Origin: Buddleja alternifolia
Taxonomy: Eukaryota; Streptophyta; Magnoliopsida; Lamiales; Scrophulariaceae
DNA: 64,000 bases
Direction of reading: 5' to 3'
Assembly (NCBI GenBank): GCA_019426215.1
Contig: CM033405.1
Location: 9,029,001 to 9,093,000 of the forward strand
Both the position numbers and the translations under genes were made by a program. The notes below the pieces were generated by a model. It ran no database searches. It was not told where the DNA came from and saw nothing but the letters and a program-made list of their open reading frames with translations. Positions 48,373 to 62,150 of the stretch are shown here, in pieces. Positions within the stretch are counted from its first letter, which is position 1, and each line of letters begins with the position of its first letter.

Positions 48373-50679
48373 ACGGCATTTGCAAAAGTACCTAAGTTGA
48401 CCGAGTCAAATTATGACTCGTGGAAGGTCAAAGCATTCACTTATCTTTGTTCTTGTGATGATGAAATGTGTGATATCATTTCAGATGGACCGATTCAAAT
48501 CTTAAAGGTCATCATTCGAGCGCCTGGAGCTACAAAAGAGACCCTAGACGGTTATGTTGAAAGGCCTAAGCATGAGTGGTCTACAGATGAGTGCCGCAGA
48601 GTGAATTTGGATAATGTTGGTCGGAACGCTCTATATACGGCTATTGGTGTTAATGACAACTTGTTCAACAAGGTCAATTCATGTCCTACGACTAAGGAAA
48701 TTTGGGGCAAGTTAGCTACAATCTGTGGTGGGTCAGCTCAGATCAAAGCAAACAAGCTTTCGATTGCCAAGAAAAAGTTTAACGGTTTCAAGATGTTGCC
48801 TAATGAGACACTACAACAGTTGGATATAAGATTTACTGTTCTCGTTACGGAGTTGATGTCTCTAGGCATGCGTTTGCAAAATCGGAAAATGGTGGTTAAG
48901 ATCTTTAAAAGTCTCCGCAGTAGATTTTTGATGAAAACGACGACTATGAGAGAATCTAATATGTTGGATCTTCTAACTCTAGAAGATGCTTTTTCGGAAC
49001 TTAAGGCTTTTGAGTTCAAGTTAAATTTAGCAAGTGATGCAGTTAGTCTAGTGATCGAATCTGGAGCATTAATAGCATCAGTCAAGGGTAAATCGGGTAA
49101 TAAGGGAAAGGTGTCAGAAATCAATGAGGAAGAGGAGTTAGCATTACTAAACAGATTCAGAAAATTTCTTAAATATGAGAAGAAAGGAAAAGCTCCAAAG
49201 CATCAAGGACAGAATTCCTATCAAGCGCCTCCTTATGTTCGACAACAATATCAAGCGCCTCAGTATTCTATCCTCTCCCTTCAGCGCCGATTAAGTACCA
49301 AGCGTCTTTCCCTCAGAATCTCTCAGCGCTAGTGGTCTCAAAACCACAAACTGGAAGGTTAACAAATGAACAAAATATGAAAACTAATCTTTGTTACAAT
49401 TGTAGGAAACCAGGGCACTACCAGGTAAATTACCCTTATCCAAAAGTATCCAAACCCTCAAGGCATGATTAAAAACCAATTCAGGAGCAAACTTCGTTAA
49501 CAAGGTTTGCTAGCAGAATCAGAACCAGCATCCGCACCTGAAGATTTGGAGTCTTCAGAAGAGAGTAGTGATGATGATGAGGCAATGGATGATTCAGTGC
49601 TAATTTGTCTCATGGCCAGATATGATGAAGCGTCTTCAGACTCACTATATGAGGTAAATACTGAATTAGCTTATCCTCTCTCTAATGAAGAATTGCTTGA
49701 CAAAGTAAAAGAATATTATAAAGATTGTCAAGATGCCGCCAGACTATATCAAAATCACTCTGATGAGATATTAGCGCTCAGAGGTGAAAACGTGACGCTC
49801 AAGGTAGAGTTGCAAGTTCAACAACAATGCATTGAGAAGAACTAATCACTCAATTGAAAGGCGATTTTGATATGGTAGTCAAGAGAGAAGCTGAGCTGAT
49901 CGCCAGACTTGCTAAATCAGAGCAGCTCCTCTCATCATTGTCTAAAGCGTCAAGAAAGTTAGACAGTGTACTGAGTTAACAAGATTATTTGGTAAAAAGA
50001 CCGGTTTAGGATGCAATAAATTCGGTAAACAACCAAACAAATCAAATGTTACGGCAAACAACAAAGGAAAGGGTGTGTTCTTTGTTGAGAAAGATTCAAA
50101 GAGTCAAACACCTACTGAACTGAAGGACAATGGTATGAGGCCAAATGAGAAAGCCAAAGCTGACTCAGGCAAAGGAAAGACGAAAGTGAATGATTCACAA
50201 AGAAGGGTTTATCCAAATGCTCAAAAGGCTAAGTGAAACTTTACCACTGTGAATCAAACGCTTTGCGTCAAGTGCCCAAGGTGTACCCTAAGCCAGTGCC
50301 AAGGAAATACCAGCGTCAATATCCAGAACGATCAAGGTCATATTATCAATACTATGATGATTATGATTACGATTGTGATTATGATTACTATTATTATCAA
50401 AGATACTATAATACACCCAAGAAGCACATACAACAGAAGGTGAAACCCAAAAAGGCTAATCCTCCCGCAATGAAGACTAAGCAAATATGGGTTTGTAAAG
50501 TTATAATTCAGACTAACACTGCTAATATGAAAGGACCCAAGTCACAATGGGTATCTAAAAAGAACTATAATTGCCCTTTGAAAGCAAGGTACCTAGAGCC
50601 AGAGCCGATACATCTGTTTGGTGCATCAATAGTGGGTCATCAAGGCACATGACAGGCTTAAAGGATCTCTTGATCAACT
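48373..50679 (+). pseudogene. Gag and protease start of element F1a, truncated
   Basis: Gag related to Sirevirus gag: KLTESNYDSWKVKA, then FNGFKMLPNETLQQLDIRF and KIFKSLRSRF. The family ATG (59935 in F1b) is ACG here (48373). The open part is 48397-49332. The knuckle at 49392-49433 has its last Cys changed to Tyr. A coiled-coil region (49507-49845) and a Lys-rich region follow, then a Tyr/Asp-rich repeat (50339-50410). The protease triplet near 50620 reads NSG for DSG. The element stops at 50679, where F2b begins. Confidence 0.8.
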
Positions 50680-52451
50680 TGTTAGGATTATGCCCTCCAT
50701 GCCATAAAGAAATTAGATTATTAGGCAATTACATTTATGTTGTACAAACCCTTATTCGTTAATAAAGGCATAGTTTTTGTTCATATCAATCTTGATGACA
50801 TTAATATAACTATTGAACAAATAAGTCCAAGGTAATCAAAAGGGAGCTTCTACTCCTCAATGGTCTGAGGACATGGACACTAGAAGTATCGGTTCCTTGT
50901 TTACTTAAACCAGAGTTCGCAAGTCGACGAGTCTTAAATGGGCATTAAGACCAGATTTGTGTGACGCAAGCTTTGACAATGAGTGTCAGTTAGTCACTTT
51001 GGATGGTGGAAGCTTGGTTATAGATATGCCAATGGAATTGACATATTCGAACACAGCTCACTGTAATTCAATCACATGGGCATTTACTCTTGGATAGTCA
51101 ATGATTGAATTACTGGTCGCGGTAGTGTGCGTGAGCCTTAGACCTGAGGATTCACGAATATTGAACTTGTGACACTGAATGAGTTATTAGAGTAGTTAGA
51201 TCCATTTCACCCTTTGGTGGGATCAACCTCAAAGTGCGGTTCAGAAGAACAAGTGACAATTGTTCGGTGATTGCCAATAGGGGATTCATTGTCTTGGGTA
51301 GTAACGAGTTAACGTCCTGTGCGATCATAGGTAAACAAAATTATAATTCTTTGACCAAAGCAGGAGAACTAACTTATGTATAGTACATAAGGGTAGTTCA
51401 GTAATTTCATCTTACGATTCCCTGAAGCACAACATTGAGTCCTGTGAGTTTGACATATTCCATGACACTCACTCAATTAGGATGTTACAGTGAAAGGCTT
51501 ATACTTATATGGTATCTATGACTTAAAGGTTTGTACTGATCCATTCATTTCAATTGGGTCTCGATATGAGTCCACGTGACTGGCTTAGTGACACTCACAT
51601 CCTTGGTTTCCTCCCAATGCCAATTGAAACGAATCTAGAGAGTCACGTTTAAAAGGAATTGAGCAAAGAGAATTCTTTCGTTGTCAATAACATAAAATAG
51701 GTAATTTGCTATTTGATGAGCAAATTAATTTATTTGATTAATTGGATTAATGGAAATAAATTAAGAATAAATAATTTATTTATTATGAACACATTAATTT
51801 ATTTGATTAATTAGATTAATAAAAATAAATTAAATACAATAAATAAATAGACTTATTTATTATACTCATCCTTTTATTAAATAATTAGATGATTTAATAT
51901 GGAGGAATATTAATTAGTATTATATTTTAATTGAATTAAAATATATTAGACCTAATTAATAATTGGACTAAGTTGAAAGTCAACTTAGCTCAATAATAAT
52001 AGGGTGAGGCGTGTGTGGCATTTTTAGAGGAGTTGGATGGGCTCAAGGAATTAGTTAATTCCAAGCCCATCACTCCTTATAAATACCTATCAATGGTTTA
52101 ATCAAAACCTAACTCTCACAATTAGACTTGATAGAAAAGAAAGAAGAGAAAAAGTTTCTCTCCCCCCTTGCATAAGCCGTCGGCCATAGTGGTATTTAAG
52201 GTGGAAGGTTTTTCTTCGAAACTCATTCCGGTGTGACATTTAGAGGCAGGAGTTTTAAATTGATGTTATCCGGAAGATCAAGAATTTCATCGAAATCAAA
52301 AGGTTAGTAAAAAGGATAAAATTAGATTTCATCTTCATGCTTAATTTTCGAAAATAATTTGGAAAAATTATTAAAACCCAAATGTGATCCAATTGTGAAT
52401 CCGTATCTGTTTTTATCATTTCTGCTGCGCATGAATACAGGATTCACAACA
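50680..52451 (+). mobile_element. 5' LTR of Copia element F2b, 1772 bp
   Basis: Starts TGTTAGGATTATGCC and ends GATTCACAACA; TATA box TATAAATA near 52078; primer site TGGTATCAGAGC at 52453-52464. It interrupts F1a in its protease region. CAACT (50675-50679) would be the target duplication. Confidence 0.85.
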
Positions 52452-52464
52452 GTGGTATCAGAGC

Positions 52465-54411
52465 CAACTTTTTTCTTTTAATGATTTTTGATATGAATAT
52501 GTTGGATTTCATGTTTGTGATGAAAAATTTAATTAGATTAATATTTTTCATGGTTAGATTTATTTAAAGTTGAATCTGAACCGAAAAATTTGATTGTGTT
52601 TTGAATATGAATCAATTTTTATATTGGATATGAATATGGGATGAAAAGTATAATTGGATTAATGTTTTTCATTGTTAGATTTAATTTTTGAAAGTTGAAT
52701 CTGAACTGAAAATTTAATTTCGCGATCCATGTTTTGAATGTAAATCAAAGTTTTTGTATTGGATATGAACTTATACATGAACATGAATATGTTGTTTTGC
52801 AAATTTCTGAATTTGGGCTCAAGGAGTCGAGACGGCGCAGTGGCGCCGCTATGCGCCCATGGCGCCTGCTGGGCAGACCGTCGTGTGGCCCTACAGCGCC
52901 TACTGGGTAGGCACTATGAGCGCACGATGGGTCGCCCCAATCTGGTTGCTTCGCAACCCGGTATTTTTTTTAAAAAATTATAAGATCGGGTTTGACCCGA
53001 CGGGTCAAACCACAATTTCGACCCATGGGTTTGACCCACGGGTTAGCCCATGGATAGACCCATGGGTCAACCCAATTTTTAAAATTAAATAAAATATTTA
53101 TTTTAAAATGGTTTTAAAATTTATTAAAGGATAAAATAATTTTAGAAATTAGTTTTATTCCTAATTTTAAATTAGATTTAAAATTAAAATAATCCTAGAA
53201 CAAAGAAATTGATTTTGAATTAAAATTCTTTGTCAAATCAATTTAGAATTGATTTTTTGAAACTAAATTGGATTTATTGTCAAATAGGATTAGAGATGAA
53301 TTAATTTTAAATTGCATTTAAATTAATTCAATTATTTTTCAAACCAAATCTAATTAAAATTGGATTTTAATTTAATTTTTTTCGAAAGAACTATCTTTTA
53401 ATCTTTTGATGTTTGATATTGTGGGATGCCTTCCATGGACTAGATTTCTTTATGGGTTGTGTTTTCTGGGTTTTACCGGGTCTTTTGAAACCCCCCAGTT
53501 TTGTATTTTATTTTTTTTTAGAAAAATGTATAGAATGCATTTATATCTATGTAATTAGAATAAGACCTTTTTTGGAAAGAGATCTGCTTGGAGCTGGAAG
53601 ATCTTGGAGTTAGACATAGGTTAGATCTTATAGGTCCCCTAACCCTCGATTGAGCCATTGGCTTGACTCAATGTAGATAAGTTCATGGAAAGCATGTGTG
53701 ATAGAATTTCAAGGCATTTTCTATATTATAATCCATGTATGCGCGCTATAAATGGATAATGTGCAAAGTGAGACTAATATAATCCTAAATTCTCCCATTG
53801 GATAATAATACTGAATTTAGATTAAAGGGGAATTGGATGTCCCGGTTCTCCATCAAACTTAGGAGAAACTGCACAAATATCAATATACATAATTTCTTCC
53901 CAGTAAGTGGGGGTTATGCATTGTGACATTTATTTGAAATATCTAAGTGTATTAGATGCCATCAATCGAAACCAATTCCACCCTATATATCGACAAAGGG
54001 TTGCAAGGTGGAATTCAATTGTTCGATTGATTGGAAGTTGATGGGCCCAAGTTCAGATAGATCACAACCTATATATCATTAAAGGGTTGCGGTCTCATGA
54101 TCTATGAGCCAAACTAATGATTGAATCACATGTTAGACGACGCTAGCAAGGATTGCCACTTTAATCAAATTAGTGAGCCATATATCGTTAAAGGGTTGCA
54201 ACTCACCGACTTTATTAAAGAACTTAATCACTCACTACGAAGTCTTTCCAACGAGATTTTCAAATATTGCAGTGGGAGTGCAATGATTCGAAAAATGTAG
54301 TGGGAGCCAAGTGAAAATTCAAAGTCCTGTCTAAGTTTACTTGGTGTACAACATAAAGACCTAATTGAATTTTTCTTTATTCTCTGCAGTTATTTTATTT
54401 TGTCTCTCAAA
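52465..54411 (+). other. Leader of Copia element F2b
   Basis: 1.9 kb before gag, AT-rich with a GC-rich patch at 52820-53060 that holds repeats of GACCCATGGGT. Three copies of TATATATCRNYAAAGGGTTGC lie at 53983-54004, 54070-54090 and 54180-54199. No gene. Confidence 0.65.
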
Positions 54412-57400
54412 ATGGTTAACAACCCGATAATTGGATTGCTTGAGAAAAACGTCCTCACTGGACCAAACTTCATCAACTGGCCTAGAAACTTAAGGATAGT
54501 CCTTGGTTATGAGTCAATCGATTATGTCTTGGACATAAAACGTCCCACGATCTCTTTGGAGGATGCAGACGAGAGTGTGCATTCCTTTTACAGAGATTGG
54601 GTCACTGACAATGCACGAGCCAGAGGATTAATGCTCAGCTCGATGAGTTATGATCTTCAGCATTCCCATGAGAGAATGGAAAATGCAAGGAACATAATGC
54701 TTCATCTGAAAGAGCTATTTGGAGAGCCTAGTAGGACTGTTCGATATTTCTTATTGAGAGAGCTCTTTAGGGAAAAGATGGAAGAAGATGAGAATGTGGC
54801 TGAGCACGTGTTGAAAATGATCTCCATGATAGAGAAGTTGTAGTCCCTTGATTTTCACATGGATTTCCATCTTCAGATAGACCTCATCCTTCAATCACTT
54901 CCGGATCACTTCAATCAGTTCATTGTGAATTTTGACACCAATGATGTTGAATGTTCGCTATCTGGGCTAATGAACAAACTCATTACTGCACAAAGTCAAA
55001 TGAAATATAGGAAGTTTAGATGTGCATACATCGCTTCTGTTGCTGGGCAAGCAGAACCCAAGGAAAAGGAAGAGGAGTCCCGTAAAAGTGTTATTGATAA
55101 ATGGTTGTCTTAAAAGGAAAACACCCGAAGACATTAGGTTGCATAATGAGAATCTCAAGAGATCAAACTTTTGCATTTCCTACAAGGAGAAAGGTCACTG
55201 GAGGCGTGACTGTCCCCTGAGAAAGGCAAGAGCTGCTAAAGGTATGAAACTTTATGTTTTGGAAACTAATTGTTCTATGATTGTATTCTACACTTCATGG
55301 ATTCTAGACTCAGGAGCTAGCGCTCATGTCTGTATTTTGAAACAGGATTTGGAAGTAGGAGGCTCGAGGAGCAGGAAGTGATGATCCATGTAGGCAGCGG
55401 ACATAGTGTGGCAGCTACTCACATAAGATCCACTTCTTTATCTTTATCTGCTGGACATTTACTAGTTTTGGAAGATTGCCTTGTTTTGGCCAATGGGCTT
55501 AAAAACATTTGTTCTATTCTGATATTAGTTAGAGTTCGATACGATTTCCGACTTTTGAACAATGTTTGCTATATTTATTTTAGAAATAATTTATTTGGCT
55601 TTGCATCTTTAGTAAATGGTTTACATTACTTGAATGTCCGAAATAGATGTATTGTGAATATAATTACCAAGAAACGAGGTATGTCTGGGACAAGCCAAAG
55701 ATTCATCTGGCACTTGAGACTAAGTCATGCTGGAGAACACAAGATTCGCGAACTTGAGAAAAGTGAGCTTATAAGCACATATGGGTTGGACCCACTCCCC
55801 ACTTGCGAGTCTTGCCTCAAAGGCAAAATGACTAGGTCACCCTTCACAGGGCATTTTGAACGAGCCAATGAAGTCTTTGGTTTAATACATAATGACGTTT
55901 GCGGGCCTTTCGGGGAAGTGGCTAGTGGAGGTTTTCAATAATTCATTACATTTACTGACGACCACTCTAGGTATGGTCTTGTGTACCTAATGAAGCATAA
56001 GTTTGAATTTATTGAATGGTTCAAGGAATTCAAGGCCTTGGTTGAAAACCAAACTGGCAAACGTATTAAAACACTACGATCTGATCGACGTGGAGAATAT
56101 ATGAGTGCCGACTTTGGTGAGTTCTTAATTGAACATGGAATTGTATTACAAGTAACTCCTTCTGTAACTCCACAACTGAAAGAAGAAATAGAACACTATT
56201 GTGTATGGTTCGATTGATGCTCAGCTACACGGAACTTTCCATATCGTTGTGTATCCATGCATTGCTCACAGCAGCCCACATCTTGAACAGGTGTTCATCT
56301 AGGTCTGTTCCTAAAGATGCCTAGTCTTAAACACATTGGATATATGGTTGTCCATCCTATGTGAAAAAGACAAAGATGGAGAAATCGGAAGATAGATCTT
56401 TAAAAGGTTGATTTGTTGGTTTCCTAGAAGATTCGATGGGATACCTCTTCTACCTACATGATGATCAAAGAGTCATTATGGCCCTACATGTGCATTTTCT
56501 TGAAGACAAGTTCGTTCGAGAAGGTGGTGTAGAAAGAAAGATTGTTCGTGAAGAACAAAATAAAATCCCTATAGAAACCACTGTTCAAGAGACTTATAAT
56601 GAACCTAACCAAACACAACCACTGTCGCGAAGATCGAGTAGAGTATCTCAGCCGCCTGAGAGATATGGTTATCTGCTATAGAGATAGCATAATTTGTATG
56701 CTCTAGCAGAAGGAAACTATGGAGATGATCCCTCTACTTTTGAGCATTCGATGGAGGAAATAGATTCTGCACAATAGCTTGAGGCTATGAAGACAGAGAT
56801 GGATTCGATGTACTCGAACCAAGTCTGGACTCTAGTGGATCGCCCTAAAGGTATTGCCCCGATATGGTGTAAGTGGATCTATAAGAGAAAGATTGGTCCA
56901 GATGGCAAGGTCGATACCTTTAAAGTTAGGCTTGTGGCAAAAGGTTGTAGTCAAAAAGAGGGTATTGACTATGAGGAAACCTTCTCTCCCGTTGCCATGA
57001 TCAAATTCATTAGAATTCTGCTTGCAATAGCCACACACCTAGACTATGAAATCTGGCAGATGGACGTGAAGACCGTGTTCCTAATGGATACCTCGCTGAG
57101 GACATCTATATGGAACAACCCAAAGGTTTCGTGTCCAATAAAGATTCTCATAAGGTGTGTAAATAGAATAAATCAATTTATGGACTTAAACAATCGTCAT
57201 GGAGCTGGAATCTTCGTTTTGATGAAGAAGTTTGGAACTATGGCTTTATCAAGAACGAAGATGAACCATACGTTTACAAGAAATTCAGTGGGAGCAAAAT
57301 ATCATTTTTGGTCCTATATGTAGATGACATTCTACTAATAGGTAATGATATAGGCTTGTTGACTTCGGCCAAATTTTGTGGCTCTCAAGCACGTTCTCCA

Positions 57401-58286
57401 TGAAATACTTAGGAGAAGCGACCAATATCTTTGGAATTCGCATCTTCAGGGATAAAGCGAATAGGAAAATGGGTCTTTCCCAAGCCCTCTATTTGGAAAA
57501 GGTTCTGAAAAGATTCGGAATGGAAGATTCCAAGAGAGGCCTCTTGACCATAAGACATGGACTCCATCTCTCTAAATCGATGAGTCCTTAAAATGAGGAT
57601 GATTGTAAAAGAATGAGTGGAGTCCCTTATGCATCAGTAGTAGGGAGTCTTATGTACGCTATGTTATGCACGAGACCGGACATTGCCTACGATGTGAGTG
57701 TGGTAAGTAGGTTTCAAGCTAACCCAGGGGAAAAACATTAGATTGCTGTGAAGTATATCATTAAGTACTTAAGAAGAACTAAGGATATGTGTTTGGCATA
57801 TGGAGATGGGAACTGAAAGTGGAAGGTTATACTGACTCTGACTTCCAGTCTGATGTCGATGACCGTAAATCCACATTAGGGTTTGTATTCTCTTTAAACG
57901 GTGGAGTAGTGACTTGGAAAAGTTCCAAGCAAAGCAATACGGTTGATTCAACCACCGAAGTTGAGTACGTGGTTGCCTTAGAAGCGGCCAAGGAGGCTGT
58001 TTGGATAAAGAAGTTCGTGGCTGAACTTCAAGTGGTTTCTAGCATGGATCTCCAGTTACCACTATTCTCTGACAACAATGGAGCCATCGCGCAGGCTAAG
58101 GAACTCAGGTCTCACAATAAATCCAAACACATTGAGAGAAGATACCACATCATTAGAGAGATTGTTGGAAGAGGCGACATCGCCGTGCAGAGAATAGATT
58201 CAGTAAATAACGTTGCTGACCCACTGACCAATCCACTATCACAGGCGGTGATAGAACGACATCTTGAGAAGATGGGTATTAGATAC
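54412..58286 (+). pseudogene. Gag-pol of Copia element F2b, all domains recognisable but broken
   Basis: Order: gag (54412-55113; stop at 54841), knuckle at 55172-55213 with the second Cys changed to Tyr, protease with DSG at 55307-55315 (WILDSGASAH), pre-integrase (FIWHLRLSHAGEHK, CESCLKGK), integrase to about 56260, RT from 56787 (QVWTLVDRPKG, then YEIWQMDVKT) with YVDD at 57317-57328, and RNase H (GYTDSDFQSDVDDRKST; SDNNGAIA) to MGIRYC at 58286. Frameshifts and stops occur near 55110, 55380, 55940, 56215, 56680, 57130 and 57590. The end is cut right after GIRYC by the F1b LTR. It is therefore non-autonomous. Confidence 0.85.
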
Positions 58287-59833
58287 TGTTAGAAATTTAA
58301 TGTTAGCTGTCTTGATGATGACAATTAGGATTTTATGTTAGACCCCAAAATATGTAAGTTTGATTTTATTTAGAAATCATGTATAAGCTTTGAAGCGTTA
58401 GAGTTGTAATAGGCTTTGCATTATTTTATTCTAGATTGTTAGGCTAAGTGTTCTTAAACTAAGCATATAATTTTTGAGTGAGCTTATCAGTAGTTAAGGT
58501 TAAAGACTCAGGCCCTTGAAGTCCGAATGAAGATGAAAATTCCAAGCGTCCAGAAGACTAGCTATTTCAAGCGTCAGTTTAGGACAGAAGTAATTCAAAG
58601 ATGAATGAGCGTCTATCTGAAGGACAGAAGGACCATTTTCACCTGAAGGAGTTTAATGCAATTACTCTCAGTGCATTAAGTGCCAACGGAAATTTAATTC
58701 AAATGCATTAAATGCTGATAAGAGCATTAAATGTGATAAACACTTTCAGACGTACCGAGAAGCCGCCCTATTGGACTGTCAACTTTCACAGACTGCAGCA
58801 CCAACTTTTGTGCAGCAGATTTTCAAGAAAAAAGACAAAAGTTGTTCACTCGCGGAAGTGAGAGACACGCGCCTGTGCATGTGTCAAACGGACACTTTTT
58901 TCAAGATTACCTATAAATAGGACTTCAACAACAAGCCAAACATAACGATCAAGAACAAGCCAAATTGCTGTTGCATTGAAGTCTCATTCCTTAAACTCTC
59001 AGAAAAGCCAGGATATTCAAGCAAAACATTCTCTTTGCTTTTCTTCAATTCCTGAGACAGTTAACCAAATATCTCAAACATTCTTTTCGGAGAAACCTAC
59101 ACTACTATTGAGATATTCCCAGTTGTTTGAACTTTATCAAAATCAAACAAACCGTTTAGAAAAACCCCATCCAAACTTCGCGATCTGTGTGAAGTCGAAG
59201 TTGGATACTTGCACTATTTATGGGTGAAAGAAGCAAGGGGATAGAAGTGATTTGGAGCAGAAATCTGTGTGATCAAGGAGCTTAAGTCATCAACATCCAT
59301 CTCTCCCTAATTTGTAGAAGTTTCTGTGTGATTCTTTGAGAGCCATCTTAGTGGATTACCTCCGAGTGTTCAAGGAGAAGAAGGACGTAGTTGGGATTAC
59401 ACCACCCAACGAACCTTACAATTATTGTGCTATCTACTTTACAGTCAATTTTTTTTATTATCGTATCATTGCATAAATTGATCAAGTAAAACACAATCAA
59501 ACGCTAAGCAACTAAAATACTTTCTGTGACGCTAAAGCTTTCAAAAAGAGAGACTCCAAAATCATTCTGCTGTGCTAACACTGATCAAAGAACTGAATGC
59601 TAAACCTATTTGGTTAAAGTATTCAAATCTTAAAGTCTAAGTTAACTTTCTAAAAAATAGTCTTCATTGGACGCTTAGCCGAAGCGTCTATATTTCAAGT
59701 AAACGCTTAGTCAAGCGTCTACATTTCAAGTGTCCAAAACCTTTTAATACGAATCGTTTTGAAGTCAAAAAAGACTTAAGGGTCTATTCACCCCCCCCTT
59801 CTAGACCCCTTTGTATGCCACTTGGGACCAACA
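58287..59833 (+). mobile_element. 5' LTR of Sirevirus-type Copia element F1b, 1547 bp
   Basis: Starts TGTTAGAAATTTAATG, ends GGGACCAACA; TATA box TATAAATAG at about 58912. C-run before TTCTAGACCCC near 59790-59798. Primer site TGGTATCAAAGC at 59836-59847. It has two tandem hairpins near its 3' end (59670-59719). GATAC (58282-58286) would be the target duplication. Confidence 0.85.
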
Positions 59834-59934
59834 AGTGGTATCAAAGCAGTTAAAATTGAAATTTTAAAATTTCCAAGCATATATAACTGCTTGTTTAGAT
59901 CTTTTTTCAAAATTAAGTTGCTTTTAAATTTTTC

Positions 59935-62150
59935 ATGGCATTTTCTAAAGTTCCTAAGTTGACCGAGTCAAACTATGACTCATGGAAGGTCAAAGCTTTA
60001 CATACCTTTGCTCTTGTGATGAAGAAATGTGCGATATTATTTCGGATGGGCCAATACAAATTCTATAGGTTTTTACCAGAGAGCTTGGAGCCACGGAAGA
60101 AACTCCAGATGGCTATGTTGAGAAGCCTAAATAAGAGTGGTCCACTGATGAGCGCCGAAGAGCAAATTTGGACAATGTTGGTCGAAACGCTTTGTATACG
60201 GCTATTGGTGACAACGACAACTTATTCAACAAAGTCAAATCTTGTAACACTACCAAGGAGATATGGGATAAGTTAGCCATAATTTGTGGCGGTTCAGCAC
60301 AAATCGAGTAAAACAAACTTTCGATTGGCAAAGAAAAATTTAATGGTTTTAAGATGTTAACGAGACACTAGAACAATTGGACATAAGATTCACAGCTCTT
60401 GCTACAGAACTCACATCGTTGGGAATGGATTTGCAAAAAAAAGAAATGGTGGTTAAGATTTTCAAAAGTCTACCTAGTAGATTTTTGATGAAGACAACAG
60501 TGATGAGAGAATCTAATATGTTGGATCGTTTAAGTCCAAAAGACGCCTTTTCAGAACTCAAGGCATTTGGGTTTGAGTTGAATTCAGCCAGTGATGTTGT
60601 GAGTAGTCCGGTAATTGAATTTGGAGCGCTCGTAGCATCAATCAAGGGTAAATCAGGTAATAAGGGAAAAGGTTCAGATATCAGTGAGGATGAGGAACTA
60701 GCGCTTCTAAATAGATTCAGAAAGTTCCTGAGATATGAAAAGAAAAGAAATAGTCCTAAGCATCAAGGACACAGTTCCTATCAAGCGCCTACTCTAGTAC
60801 AACAATAGTATCAAGCGCCTCAGTATTTTGTTCCTACATCCCAAGCACCTATTCAGTACCAAGCGTCTGCTCAAAATCTCTCAGCGCCAGTGGTCTCAAA
60901 ACCACACACTGCAAAGTTAACAAATGAACAAAAGATGAAAACTAATCTTTGTTATAATTGCAGGAAACCAGGGCACTACCAGGTAAATTGCCCTTATCCA
61001 AATGTATCTAAGCCTTCAAGGCAAGATTACTTGGATAGAAACCAATTCAGGAGCAACCTTCGTCAACAAGGTTTGCTAGCGGAATCAGAACAAGCATCCG
61101 CACCTGAAGATTTGGAATCTTCAGAGGAGAGTAGTGATGATGATGATGAGCCAGTGGATGACTTAGCGCTTATCTGTCTCATGGCCAGAGATGATGAAGC
61201 GTCCCCTGAGGTAAACACTTAATTATCTCTTCCTCTTTCTTATGAAGAATTGCTTGACAAAGTCAAAGAATATTATAATGATTGTCAAGTTGCTGCCAAA
61301 TTATATCAAAATCACTTTGATATCATTTCATCGCTCAAAAGTGATAAAGTGACACTCAGAGCAGAGTTGCAAGTTCAGCAACAGTGCATTGAGAAAAACC
61401 AATCGCTTGAGAGTGAAATAATCCAGTTGAAAAGTGATCTTGATATAATAATCAAGAGAGAAGCTGAGCTGATTGCTAGACTTACTAAATCAGAATAGCT
61501 CGTCTCATCATTGTCTAAAGTGTCAAGAAAGCTAGACAATGTGACTGAGGTAACAAGATTATTTGGTGAAAAGACCGGTTTAGGATCCAATAAATTCGGT
61601 AAACAACTAAACAAATCTAAAGTTACGTCAAACAACAAAGGAAAGGGTGTTTTCTTTGTTAAAGAAGGTGCACAAAATCAAACACATGTTGAACCAAACG
61701 ACAATGGTACGAGGCTAAATGAGAAAGTCAAAGCTGACTCGGGCAAGGGTAAAGCAAAGGCAAATGATTCACAAAGACGGGTTCATCCAAATGCTCAAAA
61801 GGCTAAGGATAAATCTAATCACTGTGAATCAAGCGCTAAGCGTCCAGCACCAAAAATAACCAAAGCCAACGCTCAGGAAAAACCAGCATCAATATCCACA
61901 ACGGTCCAGATCATATTATCGCTACTATGATGATTATGACTATGACTATGATTATGATTACTATTATAATCGAGGATATTACTATACACCCAAACAACAC
62001 ACACAACACAATGTGAAACCCAAAAAGGCCAGTATTCCTATAATGAAGACTAGGCAAGTATGGGTTCCTAAAGTTCTAATTCAAACTAACAATGCCACTA
62101 ATGTTGAAGGACCCAAGCAACAATGGGTACCTAAACAGAACTAGAACTTC
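59935..62150 (+). pseudogene. Gag of element F1b
   Basis: ATG at 59935 (MAFSKVPKLTESNYDSWK). A frameshift near 59995 and another near 60270 break the first part; 60377-60808 is open and holds the conserved gag C-terminal half. The knuckle is intact at 60950-60991 (CYNCRKPGHYQVNC). An acidic segment (SSEESSDDDDEPVDD) leads to a coiled coil (61250-61498) and a Lys-rich region. A Tyr/Asp-rich repeat is at 61922-61985. It ends near the protease. Confidence 0.8.
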
